A DNA stretch of 64,000 nucleotides, taken from assembly GCA_048013815.1 (NCBI GenBank), contig CM106586.1, positions 17,670,001 to 17,734,000 of the forward strand, read 5' to 3'. Below, one piece after another: positions 23,132-33,218 of this stretch. This DNA comes from Setoptus koraiensis. Lineage: Eukaryota > Arthropoda. A program made the position numbers and the translations under genes. The notes under the pieces were generated by a model. The model did no database searches. It had not been told where the DNA came from and was given only the letters and a program-made list of their open reading frames with translations. How positions within the stretch are numbered: the stretch's first letter is position 1; every line of letters begins with the position of its first letter.

Positions 23132-25044
23132 CTATTGGGGACTGTCGTAGATGTGCGTCACCTGCGGCTTCAGAGGCTCCTTCACCATGATAGAATGCGG
23201 GCGCTGGTCCCACGGCTTCTGGTCCGAAATGACAACCGCGTTCATGGGTAACGTTCCGTACGGCAACGGGTAGTGATTGGGGCCCCCTTGCGAGCCGCCC
23301 ACCGTGGAGCCCTGGTCGCTGCCCGCGGTACCCTTCATCATGTTCTTGTCACTGTTGTAGTCAACGTAGCGTTGCGTTGGGTATCCCGAGCCGGGTTGCA
23401 TCGTTCCGTTGGGTCCCCATGGACCCACTTGCGGTATGGGGCCCGCTGGCTGTGCGGGCCGGTGTTGCATGCGCTTGCTGCAGTAGACGACCAGTGATAT
23501 TATGACGCCCACCATTATTATTGTGCACAATATGGGTATGAGCAAAAACAGTTGATATTGTCTGTTCATGTCTAACATGTTGAATTGTTGCTGCTGACCG
23601 TCAACCAGGCCCGACGGGCCCCCGCCGTTTCCGGCCCGCGCCGACACCGCGTCCACCGAAAACAGCGAGTCTGTTTTGGTGGTGACAATGTTGCTCGGGT
23701 CGCCCAGGCCGAAATTGTTCACCGCAACCACGTAGATCTTGTACGTTTGGCCGGGCTCCAATCCCGTCAGGGTGCATCCGTTGTCGTTGCTGAGCTGCTG
23801 CTGCTGTATGTCTTGATTCACCTGTTGTTGTTGTTGTTGTTGGTTGTTGCCGGCGCCCGCTGTCTTGAATTTGTCGTCCACCGACACGCCCATCTCTAGC
23901 CAACTGTCGTCGCCCGCTCGCTGATAGTAAACCGTGTAGCGCTTTATGGAGCCCGCCGGGGTATTTGAGCGCGACGGGTACGTCCAGCGCAGCGCTATGG
24001 TCGAGGTACTGGTCTGGTGCGAGAACAGTGTCGGCGGCGCGGGTAAATCGCCGTCGTACGTGCGCACAAGCATCAGGTGCGAGTCCGGGCCGGATCCGGC
24101 CTCGTTGAAGGCCTTCACTATGACCTCGTACTCGTAGCCGCGCATCAGATTGGTCAGAAACGACTCGTACACCACTTGATTCTTGATGGCGTCCACGGTG
24201 CGGAACGAGTACGACGAACCCGACGACGACTGCCCCACAACGATCTGCGGCGCAACCGGCTGATGGGTATCAATTGAGTTGGACGCTTGCCGGGCCCGGA
24301 AACCAATGTAAAATCCGCGCAATTTTCCGTTCCACGACTCGCTGGGCGGCACCTTCCAGCTCACCTTGATGGTGGATGGTCCGCGCGCCTCAACAGTGAC
24401 ATCTGTTGGCGGCGACGAGGGCTCCTCTTCGCCCGTTACCGTGACAACATTTTCCGACGGTTCGCTACGTCCAACCTGATTCTCGGCTATTATAGATATT
24501 TCGTATGTGACAGCCGGATTTAGGTTTGTGATGAGAGCCGATGTTTGTGAGCCGCTCACCGTAAACTCCTGACGGCGATGATTCAACGATTGGCCCTGCT
24601 GATCGTTACTTTGACGCTTCCAATATTGTATTATGTAACTAGTGATGGGACTGTTGCCAGCAAACGGCGACGACCACACCAACGAGGCACTCCTAGACCA
24701 AACGTCCTTGACGCGAACATTGAGCGGCTTGCTGGGCACCTCGACAATGACCAATTTAATGAGTTTTTCGTCTTGGCCGAACTCGTTTTCGCCCAAGCAT
24801 TTGTAAATGACCCCGTCGGCTCTGTTTAGCGTTCGCATCACGAGCACCGAATTCAATCCCTGCGATGTCAGTGTCTCGTATATCTCGAAATTGTCACCGC
24901 CTCGCTTGCTCAGCTTTATGTTGTCCTCCTTGAACCAGTTGATGGTCAGTGGTTGATCGCCGGTGGCGTTGCACTCCAATTTGGCACTGTCGCCACTCTT
25001 GGCCTGAACGACGCTGAACTTCTCATTGAATCTGGCTGGTACTA
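23132..25044 (-). CDS. Dscam-like adhesion protein (sDscam type), 3' exon
   Basis: One large terminal exon encodes at least 636 residues. The acceptor AG is at 25045-25046 and the first full codon gives VPARFNEKFSVVQ, the Ig start seen in Dscams. Domains: Ig about 1-100 (Cys pair in KLECNATGDQP and YKCLGENEFG, Trp in INWFKED), FN3-1 about 102-200 (SRSASLVWSSPFAGNSPITS), FN3-2 about 205-325, FN3-3 about 330-475 with a Gln-rich insert (NNQQQQQQQVNQDIQQQQ), one membrane helix near 496-519 (FLLIPILCTIIMVGVIISLV), then a Pro/Gly/Gln-rich cytoplasmic tail of about 117 residues ending VTHIYDSPQ. Ig followed by exactly three FN3 domains and one helix is the chelicerate shortened-Dscam layout (homophilic cell recognition at the neuronal surface). 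The upstream Ig1-Ig2 and leader exons were not found in the next 5.6 kb, so the 5' end is open; flanking genes could lie inside its intron. Confidence 0.9.
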
Positions 25045-25770
25045 CTGGATATAACGGTCGGCGGCGTTAGTGTTTCACGGACCGGCCAATGGCAAGATGC
25101 AGGTTGTGTTATATGTGGCATAATGGGGAGAGAAGAGAATTTGATTGAGAGATATCGAGTTGTTTGCGCGACATTGTGTGTCGCAAGTGGGATAATTGAT
25201 CGGGAGTAGATAATTGAGAGAAGGTTTGTGTCGTGTAATTATTATGAGATTATAAGAGATTATTGGATGATTGGCGAGTGATCAGTTGGTGGGAAGAAGA
25301 AAAGATGAGAGAGCAAATGATTAAGTAGGTGAGTTTATGAGTTGTGCTGTTGCAAATCAAGGGCAATCACAGTGCGGGGGTCACAGTCAGAATCTGGCAG
25401 GTTAACCGATCAGGTAATCAAGTTGGTCAGCAGCTGGTCGACACAGTTGGTCTTGCGTTCGCATAGTTTGCGTAACATTTACATTTTACAGTGACAATTT
25501 AGCGACTGACTGCCAATGGGCATCGCACCTCGTCGCCGCCCTAAACTCAAATGGTGGCATGCAGCAACAACGTGACTCGTGCATTAACAATTAATTAATT
25601 GCAATCAATTGTCCACTAATGACTCATTAGTACTGGTTGCTCACTGGCGAGCCAGCTAGCAGCCGACACGAGCTGACCGCACGGACAGACGCTACCGATG
25701 CACGCTACCATGAGAGTTTGGGGCATATGTTCTTGACTAACAAATATATTTTATAATCATGTCGTGGTGA

Positions 25771-25901
25771 TTATAGTACAATTGTGCTCTTCAGTCTGTC
25801 AGTGTGTCCACGAAGACAGTTACAAAATTCTTCATTCCGGTCCTTGGCTCCGCCACAACGCATTCGATCCGGGTTTATTGGGCCACTAGTTGTTGCGACA
25901 C
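25771..25901 (-). CDS. Candidate terminal exon, unknown protein
   Basis: A good acceptor (CCTATTAATATTTACAG) is followed by 43 open codons ending in TAA, with GPINPDRMRCGGAKDRNEEF then CNCLRGHTDRLKS and an AT-rich stretch afterwards. The composition (charged, four Cys) looks protein-like. There is no recognised homology, and the upstream exon was not identified; it would need to end in phase 1. It could belong to a separate minus-strand gene or be chance. Confidence 0.25.
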
Positions 25902-26588
25902 CTGTAAATATTAATAGGTGACGGATACAGTGATTAGAGTGGATTCGTGCATAATCATAGTGATAATTCACCGCACCAGAATAGGCAGAATTAATAGAAT
26001 AGAATAGAGCAATAGTGCGATTTCGTGATCAGCAAGTTGACCACAAAATCAAGCAGACCCAACAAAAGAAAACCTGACAAAAGAACCCGGCAGACAGGAT
26101 TTGTTTGTCGCGGTTTGTGCATATATTTAGCCAGCAAACAGTTGAAACAGAGGCCCTTCACTGGTCGTTCGGTCTCATTCCAGCTATCGACTGAATTCAA
26201 ATAGCAAAGTGTTTTGCAGACGATTCAATGGCTGGAAATGATGGAAGAATCACACAAACTTTTGCCTTCGACAGCAAACAATTAATAGACGACAATTAGA
26301 AAACGACTGCGACATGGAAGCGCTGACATATGATGCAAGCTAGCTTAACTATTTCTCTCTGACTATTTCAAGTTGAGACTCAAGCTCAGCCACAATGGAA
26401 CTTTGTTGCTTTGAGCAATCCTTCTCTCACTATAGTGTTAGCATAATCATTTGTGTATGAAAAAATGATGTTTGCATCGGCAGCGATAACCACTTATCTA
26501 CTTTAAAAGTTATGCCAAGTTTTTATTGGAGATTCGCTCGAGAGATAAGACACAGAAAAGAGAGGTTTGTCGCTACTAATTAATACTG

Positions 26589-26864
26589 ATGCTAAGAGCG
26601 TATATTTTCTGTCAATTATCAGCCAGAGACACTTTGTTGCGTCTCGATGAACAATTTGTAAGTGATGTTTTTAACGTAAGAAAGCAAAAGGTTTCGAAGG
26701 TAACGAATTGGATAAGGCTCGGTGAAAATGGTTGCGAATCGCATTCATATTGGTGCGTGCGCTGTGCCGCGCGCCAAGGCACAACAGACAGATTGTGCGC
26801 AATATGTGCGCGCCCTCGGGCATCCCCAACAACGTGCAAAACATGTGACGAGCACATGTTTTAA
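26589..26864 (+). CDS. Possible RanBP2-type zinc-finger ORF
   Basis: A 91-codon ORF whose C-terminal half contains YWCVRC, ten residues, then CAICARPR, i.e. C-x2-C-x10-C-x2-C preceded by Trp and followed by Pro-Arg, as in RanBP2/NZF zinc fingers that bind RNA or ubiquitin. It ends with a further CxxC (TCKTCDEHMF). The first half has no recognisable domain, and a donor-like GTAACG and other splice options exist, so the ORF may be one exon or chance. A related C-terminal TCRTCDKQK is found at 32652-32792. Confidence 0.3.
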   Translation: MLRAYIFCQLSARDTLLRLDEQFVSDVFNVRKQKVSKVTNWIRLGENGCESHSYWCVRCAARQGTTDRLCAICARPRASPTTCKTCDEHMF

Positions 26865-29174
26865 AAAATGTGCTCTTTGTGCAAACAAACGTAACGTTTT
26901 TTATGAAAACTTGAAAAATATCCGGCCGGGCCCGGTATAATTGACAGAATCACGGCAAATGACATTACTATTATTAGTATTATTATTATTATGTAATTAT
27001 TTCCAAGTCTAGATGTGGCCGGACAACATGCGGACGCCGCCGGTCGCATCGACAAGCGACCGTCACATGGACGGAGTTGATTGACGCCAAGTTCACGCAT
27101 GCCAGCAGATGCTTGCGATCGCAATAACACTCAAACTATCACTATTAATACCGAAAGAGATCATCATGAAGTGGCTTCGTTGATTTACGCGAATTTACGA
27201 GGATTTTGTCATTATTTTGTGTGTTCTTGATTCCTCTATTACCATTTCACTGTCACCATTAGTTAGGCGCTATCGACAATAAACGAATTAACCATGTATC
27301 ATGATGATAACTTGTTTACTTATCGCGCGACACTCACGTTACGAGAAAGGAAAAGAGTGACTGCTACCTGTAGTTAAACACTGCTGCATCCCATATTATT
27401 TGCTTCTATCATATTATAATTGCTATATAACTGGTCTGTGGTTCAATAAATGCATGACTTGTGATGGCAGCATCATACTCACAAAATGTAACCTTTTTTC
27501 TCTGTCTTGGCTCGTTATCTGTTGTTGCTGCTCAGCGAGTTTGCTTGCTCAATGTTACACAAGAGTTAAATCGGCTATTACATAATCAGAGATGATGATG
27601 ATGTAAGGATGTCAGGATGTTGAGATGCCATCCGATGCCAATTCAAAGTGGTTGCCAATTCTAATGGTAGTTGGCAATTCTCATAGTAGGTACAGGTAAT
27701 GTGTGTGATTGCCACAGTAGTCACCTCTAGTGGCGTCAATACACACTGTAGCAACCGGTTGATAGTTTGCTGCAGTGTTGTCATTTGTTTCAGCCATGAA
27801 ATAATGACATCACACCAACCACATACTTATCGTGTTGGTGAAACACACCAGAAGTCAGGCAAACCTGACTTGACAATAACAGCTTGTTGGCTTCGCAGCA
27901 GGCTGTTTGTGTTGTGGCAACCCTAAAACTCTGAGACTTGTTACTTTTACCGCGCTGCTAGATGATGTAATACGATTCAAACATGTAAGTTGTAAGTTTA
28001 CTTTCGAAACAAACCACAGCAGCAAACTTATTTGAGCGGCGACATTATATCACATCGCATCTCATATATCACCTGCGCAACTCATGGCGCTGGACATTGC
28101 ACCGACCCTTGGTCAGCAGAAATGGAACGGTCATCTGTTTCATTCCTCTCGACTGATATATCAAATGGTACACCGAGTGATAATATAACTGCGGCTCTGC
28201 GGGTAGCCGTATCATTATGGCGTGACATTCAACCGTTGAGGATTTGAGGGACACACACGGCTCTCTCAAAGGTCGCATCTCTCTCTCTCTCTCTCTCTCA
28301 CGGCTGACCCCAGTCATGTTGTACGTCACCATCTCATGAATAGCCGGTGTAGCTGTGCAAATTTTCAGCTAATTGCACTAATACGTTAATCTAATTAGTC
28401 GGTCGGCCAATGGATACTGTCATCCAAATGATAATGATGCAGGCCGAAAATTCAAAGTCAGGCGAGTTGCGCTAAACCTAATGAGAGCCGGCCGGGGTTC
28501 ACTCTTTGCTTTTGGCTTGTCTGATTTCTGGCCTTCTATTATTTCATGGCAAGCTAGAATAATTGCTCCGGTGTTGGTTGGAAGCCGGTGGCATCGCTCA
28601 TCGGAATCGCTGATCAAAACGAAACGACAGATCCGCCACCTGCATGACAGCAGAGTAAATACTCAGGTGAGACGCCCAACACCTACACCAATTCAGAATG
28701 GGCTCGACACCGGCAAATTTAGTGCAATGTTCATAGGGCACCAATTGGTATTGACTGGATAATTGGTTTGAACAACAATCAATCCAGAACCACTGTTTGC
28801 TATTGTCTAGCAACTGTTGTTTTGTTTTGCTCGTTGGTTGATTTGATTACGGCAAGCTGGTTGCCGGTGAATCAAGGCCGCAGAAAAACAGCACCAACAG
28901 TATCCGCATGTTTGTTGATACAATCTTTTCATATCAATCTTGCTCCAATGTCAATGTCGGTCAATTTTTTAAGGGTGCCGAATTTTTATTTCTATTATGC
29001 TCCACGCTCACACACTGACTTTTTGACTCATTGGTTGATGAGAGCGCGCGTAATTTTATCTCGGCTAGGAGATACAAGAAATAAATATTCACAAGTAGAT
29101 ATTCAAACAAAATCACGCTAATATCTAAGCTATATAATAATATTGTTTTAAGTAACATATCGCCGATATGCATC

Positions 29175-29217
29175 ATTATTGGGGCCGTATTTGAGCTTGA
29201 CATACGGCCCCAATAAT
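29175..29217. repeat. Perfect 16-bp hairpin
   Basis: ATTATTGGGGCCGTAT (29175-29190) is followed after 11 nt by its exact reverse complement (29202-29217). No flanking target-site duplication is obvious. It could be a palindromic regulatory element or the remnant of a small inverted-repeat element. Confidence 0.85.
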
Positions 29218-30381
29218 TGAGACGCCAAATTGGATGGTAGCAAGTAAATATGAACTGTTCTTTCAACAGGGAAGTCTCGAAAAAGAATTGCAATCAAGAA
29301 TTGTGAGGTGACCAGTGAAGCTGTTGCCCGTTAACATGGGTTGCATATCGTGCCACTCCAGCTGACCCCATCTCGTGCTGTATGTCTCGACAACAATTGA
29401 CTTGTAGTTGACCGGTCAGTTGTTTATCTGCACACGATGCAGTTGTCGTGGCTGGACAATTCATCTTCACAAAAAGGAATACCATGTGATATACTTAATG
29501 AGCAATTTTAAGCTTGGGAAACGATGGACCTGTCACACAGAACCACAAGCTGAGATATTCATGAGTGAATATCTGAATTGTGCCGCAACTCTTTTGCTCC
29601 GACAACTCGTCTCATTTTGCTTTTTGTGTATTTGTAAATGTGTGTTGGTTGCCAAGATAAGATGTGACTTTAGTAAACATTCACAACACACTTAATGCTA
29701 CGTGGGACCATCGAAACAGTTTTGTTGTGATTCATACTCACCGCATCCTCGCATGTTGCTGGTGTCATGTTGTTGGTTGTTCGGAAATTGTCGGTTTTAT
29801 TCACTGCTGGCGATCGTCGGTTTTATTCTTTTCACCGGTTTGCTTGTTGTCGAGGATATCAACACTAGTCGTGTAAGTAACTACGAGTGTTGTTGTTGTG
29901 CGGCCGACACCGATTGGCCGATTTGTGGATAATATCGGATTTAGCGGCGATTCTGGACGATGATCTGGAAACTTTGATGCGGTCATTGTTGCTGCTTGTC
30001 TGTTCCGTCGAGGCAAGTGCGCCATTAAAAATATATATTAAATAAAGTGCCAAAATGTTGTGATGCAAGCAGCAAGTTTGGTGCCAATATTCACGCCAAT
30101 CTTGCACAATTGTTAATGGTTGTCTCACTTATTATCCGTTCCTCTCAAACCAGCTGAATTGTGACTTGCGTGTTTGTTATGGCTGGCGAGTCTGTGCAAA
30201 ACAGCGACACAAACAATCTCATTGACACATTTTTTCATATTGTGCGGCATTTTCAACTCAAGTTCATTGATACCTCGCACAACATGGCCCCGCTGGCATC
30301 ATTGAGTGAGCGTTGCCATTACGTAATGACGATAGATGCACGCACGGTCTGCGAAGCGCCCCCGCAATGGCAGTGTGGTAT

Positions 30382-30413
<32 letters not shown>

Positions 30414-30682
30414 TTGTATGAGCGCATACACACTGAGAGTGTCAGCGAAATAGAGCACGTTGAACTGTCATTTGCATCAGTGAGAGGGGCCCGCGCCAAT
30501 GCCGTACAGTGGCGTATATTGTTGGCGCTTTTGCAAATCACCGTGGCACTTGAACAATCACAACAGTATATTAGCGATATGTGGACGATATATTAGCAAC
30601 ATATCAACGACATATTGACAACAATCTAGTCGCAGTGCATTCATCGAGGCCCATGACAAGATGACATAGGAAACAAGCCAAA

Positions 30683-32374
30683 ATGAGAGGCCTGGGCCCG
30701 AGAACGACAAATCAGCTGTACACGGCGCTGATATTAACCGTCGGCGTGTGCACGGTGCAAGTGCTGATATTTCAATATGTGGTCAACGTTGGCTTGCTGA
30801 ATCTCGACGACACCATCAGCAACAAGGCTATGCAAATGACTGGCGCCCACAACCGGCATGCCACACGCCAATATGCCCGGCAGTTGTTTTACATCACCAA
30901 CACACTCAACACCGTCTACTCGTTGGCGCACAATCTCAGCATGGATCTGGTGGTGATCGATGCCGATATAAACGAGATTATAGCGCACCAGAGGTCGTTT
31001 ATGAACGACCAACAAGCCGATGGAATGTTGCTGGCGAGCGCGATGCCAAAAAAGAAGCGGCTCGTTCACTTGGCCGTCATCAATGACACTAGCGGTGGAC
31101 AGCCCAACATAAAATTGTTCCATGATTCATTGCGTAAGCTCAATTTTGAAATAATTAAATTCGACAAATATGACAACATTTTGCCCGAGGTTTACATGAG
31201 CTTCCCAAAGCGACCCACGCATAGCGACGAAGACGACGATGGTGCGACAGGAAGCGACGACGAGCACCTGTTTGCTGACCAGTACCGGCATCAACGTCCG
31301 CCACAAGATTTGTACAAACCAGAGGACAATACAAATTCGGCCAACAATAACAACAACGCCAATCAGCATTGCGTGCCAAAGTTATTCACGGACTTTACAA
31401 CGCATATATTCATACTAAACAACACTGTTGTGGTGCAACAAATAGTCATACATATCATGGTGCTGTATAACTTTCAGCTGACTCCCTCAACCCATTGGAT
31501 ACAATCCGGCCTGGACATCGATGAAGTGACCCACCACAAACTGTTGAGTTACAATTTGCGCTCCAACGATTTCAAACTAACACTCAATAATAACTATCTA
31601 TATGAGAAATATCCCGTCGTCACGGCTGCACTGGGCCACATCAATGTTTCCATTTTTGATAACCAAGGTTGGATGCATTTTCGTGAACAAAAAAACAGAT
31701 TCAAGTATTGCAACAAGGCCAATTATAATATTGTTGGCACATACATAACAAACAACAAAAGGCCATTGAATTTCGCCCTGGACAAACTCGAACAACTAAA
31801 CTCATTGACTCCCATACATGACTCTGACAGCTTGACCGCCATCAACGAGGCATTCCAATTCATGGAGGTGTTCTCTAGCGCTTACAACAATTTCACTTAC
31901 TGGTTAACCGGACAATCGTTGCTCGGATACTACAAGTACTGTGAATTGGTATCGCTAAATATAACAGCAGGTGATAGTTGGTACTATCTGCTACAATTTG
32001 GTGTGTCCAGTGATGAATTTACTGTTGAAATGAGACAAGATTTGGCCAATATCGAACACTTAGGTGTCAAAATGTTAACCAATTGGAAAAAGAACACAAG
32101 CTCCATTGATCTTATATTATCTGATAATAACAATCTAGTTATACAATTATATTTGCACAAAGCAAAAACTCAAAATTTGCCACAATCCGTGACAATTTTG
32201 GATAATCTCAACCTTGGCCGCCGGTTGAGATCAAGTGAGAAGTCCACGATGATGTTCAAGTTTGACCCGTTGTCCATGCAAATGTGCTGGACCATTCTCA
32301 AACAAACACGCCAAATAAGAGTGCCTTGCGACACAGCCAGACATTTAGATTTTATATTTGACAACAATAAATAG
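30683..32374 (+). CDS. Fukutin-like type II membrane protein
   Basis: An intronless ORF of 563 residues. A single hydrophobic segment near residues 12-35 (LYTALILTVGVCTVQVLIFQ) predicts a type II Golgi/ER anchor. An acidic and Asn-rich low-complexity loop lies at about 178-230. The C-terminal third aligns with fukutin: FTYWLTGQSLLGYYKYC (about 404-420) with human FWLSSGTCLGWYRQC, and MCWTILKQTRQIRVPCDT near the end with LCWTEFVDMKVHVPCET. Fukutin transfers ribitol-5-phosphate onto alpha-dystroglycan glycans. Two oddities: the DxD in the YSKDVDLG motif is replaced by TAGDSW (D431 kept, second Asp replaced by Trp433), and the protein stops soon after VPCDT, lacking the roughly 35-residue W/P-rich tail. 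It may be a non-catalytic relative. An AATAAA follows at 32483. Confidence 0.8.
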   Translation: MRGLGPRTTNQLYTALILTVGVCTVQVLIFQYVVNVGLLNLDDTISNKAMQMTGAHNRHATRQYARQLFYITNTLNTVYSLAHNLSMDLVVIDADINEIIAHQRSFMNDQQADGMLLASAMPKKKRLVHLAVINDTSGGQPNIKLFHDSLRKLNFEIIKFDKYDNILPEVYMSFPKRPTHSDEDDDGATGSDDEHLFADQYRHQRPPQDLYKPEDNTNSANNNNNANQHCVPKLFTDFTTHIFILNNTVVVQQIVIHIMVLYNFQLTPSTHWIQSGLDIDEVTHHKLLSYNLRSNDFKLTLNNNYLYEKYPVVTAALGHINVSIFDNQGWMHFREQKNRFKYCNKANYNIVGTYITNNKRPLNFALDKLEQLNSLTPIHDSDSLTAINEAFQFMEVFSSAYNNFTYWLTGQSLLGYYKYCELVSLNITAGDSWYYLLQFGVSSDEFTVEMRQDLANIEHLGVKMLTNWKKNTSSIDLILSDNNNLVIQLYLHKAKTQNLPQSVTILDNLNLGRRLRSSEKSTMMFKFDPLSMQMCWTILKQTRQIRVPCDTARHLDFIFDNNK

Positions 32375-32447
32375 TCTATCGAGCGTCTGTCATGAGACGT
32401 TATCATTATTGATATTGCGCCATTATTTAATTATTACTACTCGCCGC

Positions 32448-32475
32448 ATCTGGCGACTTTAGCTCGTCGCCAGAT
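32448..32475 (+). terminator. 3' UTR hairpin before poly(A) signal
   Basis: ATCTGGCGAC (32448-32457) pairs perfectly with GTCGCCAGAT (32466-32475) around an 8-nt loop, starting 73 bp after the fukutin-like stop codon and 7 bp before AATAAA at 32483-32488. Stem and loop are longer than the histone stem-loop, so it is not that element. A role in 3' processing or stability is inference. Confidence 0.5.
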
Positions 32476-32651
32476 TCGCATTCAATAAAAAATCTACTTG
32501 TGACAGTGTAGATTACATACTAAAAAACTTTTTCGACTCATTCACTAAACGCGGAAAAAATGTACCAATCGAAAAGCGGCCAGATTTGCTTGAGATTCGA
32601 CACGATTTTTGGGGCCTACACCGATGTAACTAATGATTTCATTGGGCCCCA

Positions 32652-32792
32652 ATGAGCGGTACGAATTGCCCGATGTCGATCGCAAAGTTACCCTTAGGTA
32701 TGGCGCGACTACCGGGCACTGTGAATTGTTACAGCTGTTTTGGCGCATTTGTGTTTAGCAAAACGTGCAGAACATGTGACAAGCAAAAATAA
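32652..32792 (+). CDS. Short Cys-rich ORF, zinc-finger-like tail
   Basis: 46 codons (MSGTNCPMSIAKLPLG...) ending NCYSCFGAFVFSKTCRTC then DKQK and a stop: two CxxC pairs nine residues apart. The last 24 coding bases nearly match the end of the ORF at 26589-26864 (ACGTGCARAACATGTGACRAGCA). It may be a fragment of the same family or chance; there is no supporting exon structure. Confidence 0.2.
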   Translation: MSGTNCPMSIAKLPLGMARLPGTVNCYSCFGAFVFSKTCRTCDKQK

Positions 32793-33218
32793 TCTGTTTT
32801 CTTTTCACCTCTATTTCACAATGTTACAACTGTGAAACAATGTCGCTAACAAAGCAAAGTCATCCCCGTTTACTTGAGCTAATCTGCGTTTGAGTTTTCG
32901 AAGGAGCCAAGCCAATTATTTATCATTACTCTCACAATTGACTGGAGATTAAAATGAAAACAACAATGGCATAGAAATATACACTCAGTTGAGCGAATAA
33001 AATAGCAAACCAATAATATCATCGGCCCACGACATCGATCACACAACGTCCAACTAATTGGAGCCTCTCGAGAAGGAGTTGGAATAACCAATAGAAACAG
33101 GCAGCAATTGTAGCACGAGAAAATTGTCACATTAACAAGGCGAGACATACGCTCGTACCAGGTCAATATCAAAAGTTATTGTGGTTGTTTACGCGAACAG
33201 AGAATATTATTGGTGAAT

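Larger units (their letters stand above)
25045..30682. other. Region between sDscam-like 3' exon and fukutin-like gene
   Basis: About 5.6 kb that should contain the start of the long intron or 5' part of the sDscam-like gene on the minus strand and the promoter of the fukutin-like gene on the plus strand. No Ig-type exon was recognised. It holds (GAT)n at about 27590, (CT)n at 28272-28300, (TG)n at about 30386-30416, a perfect hairpin at 29175-29217 and two weak exon candidates listed separately. Confidence 0.5.
32375..33218. other. Intergenic region, fukutin-like to SDR39U1
   Basis: About 840 bp with the fukutin-like 3' UTR (hairpin at 32448-32475, AATAAA at 32483) and the SDR39U1 promoter. 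A short Cys-rich ORF (32652-32792) is listed separately. Confidence 0.5.

Noticed and set aside
23585-23903. ORFs of about 100 codons on both strands inside the sDscam-like exon
   Set aside because: Shadow frames of the FN3/TM-coding exon; compositionally odd and without homology.
30734-31123. 129-codon minus-strand ORF inside the fukutin-like gene
   Set aside because: Shadow frame of a well-supported coding sequence.
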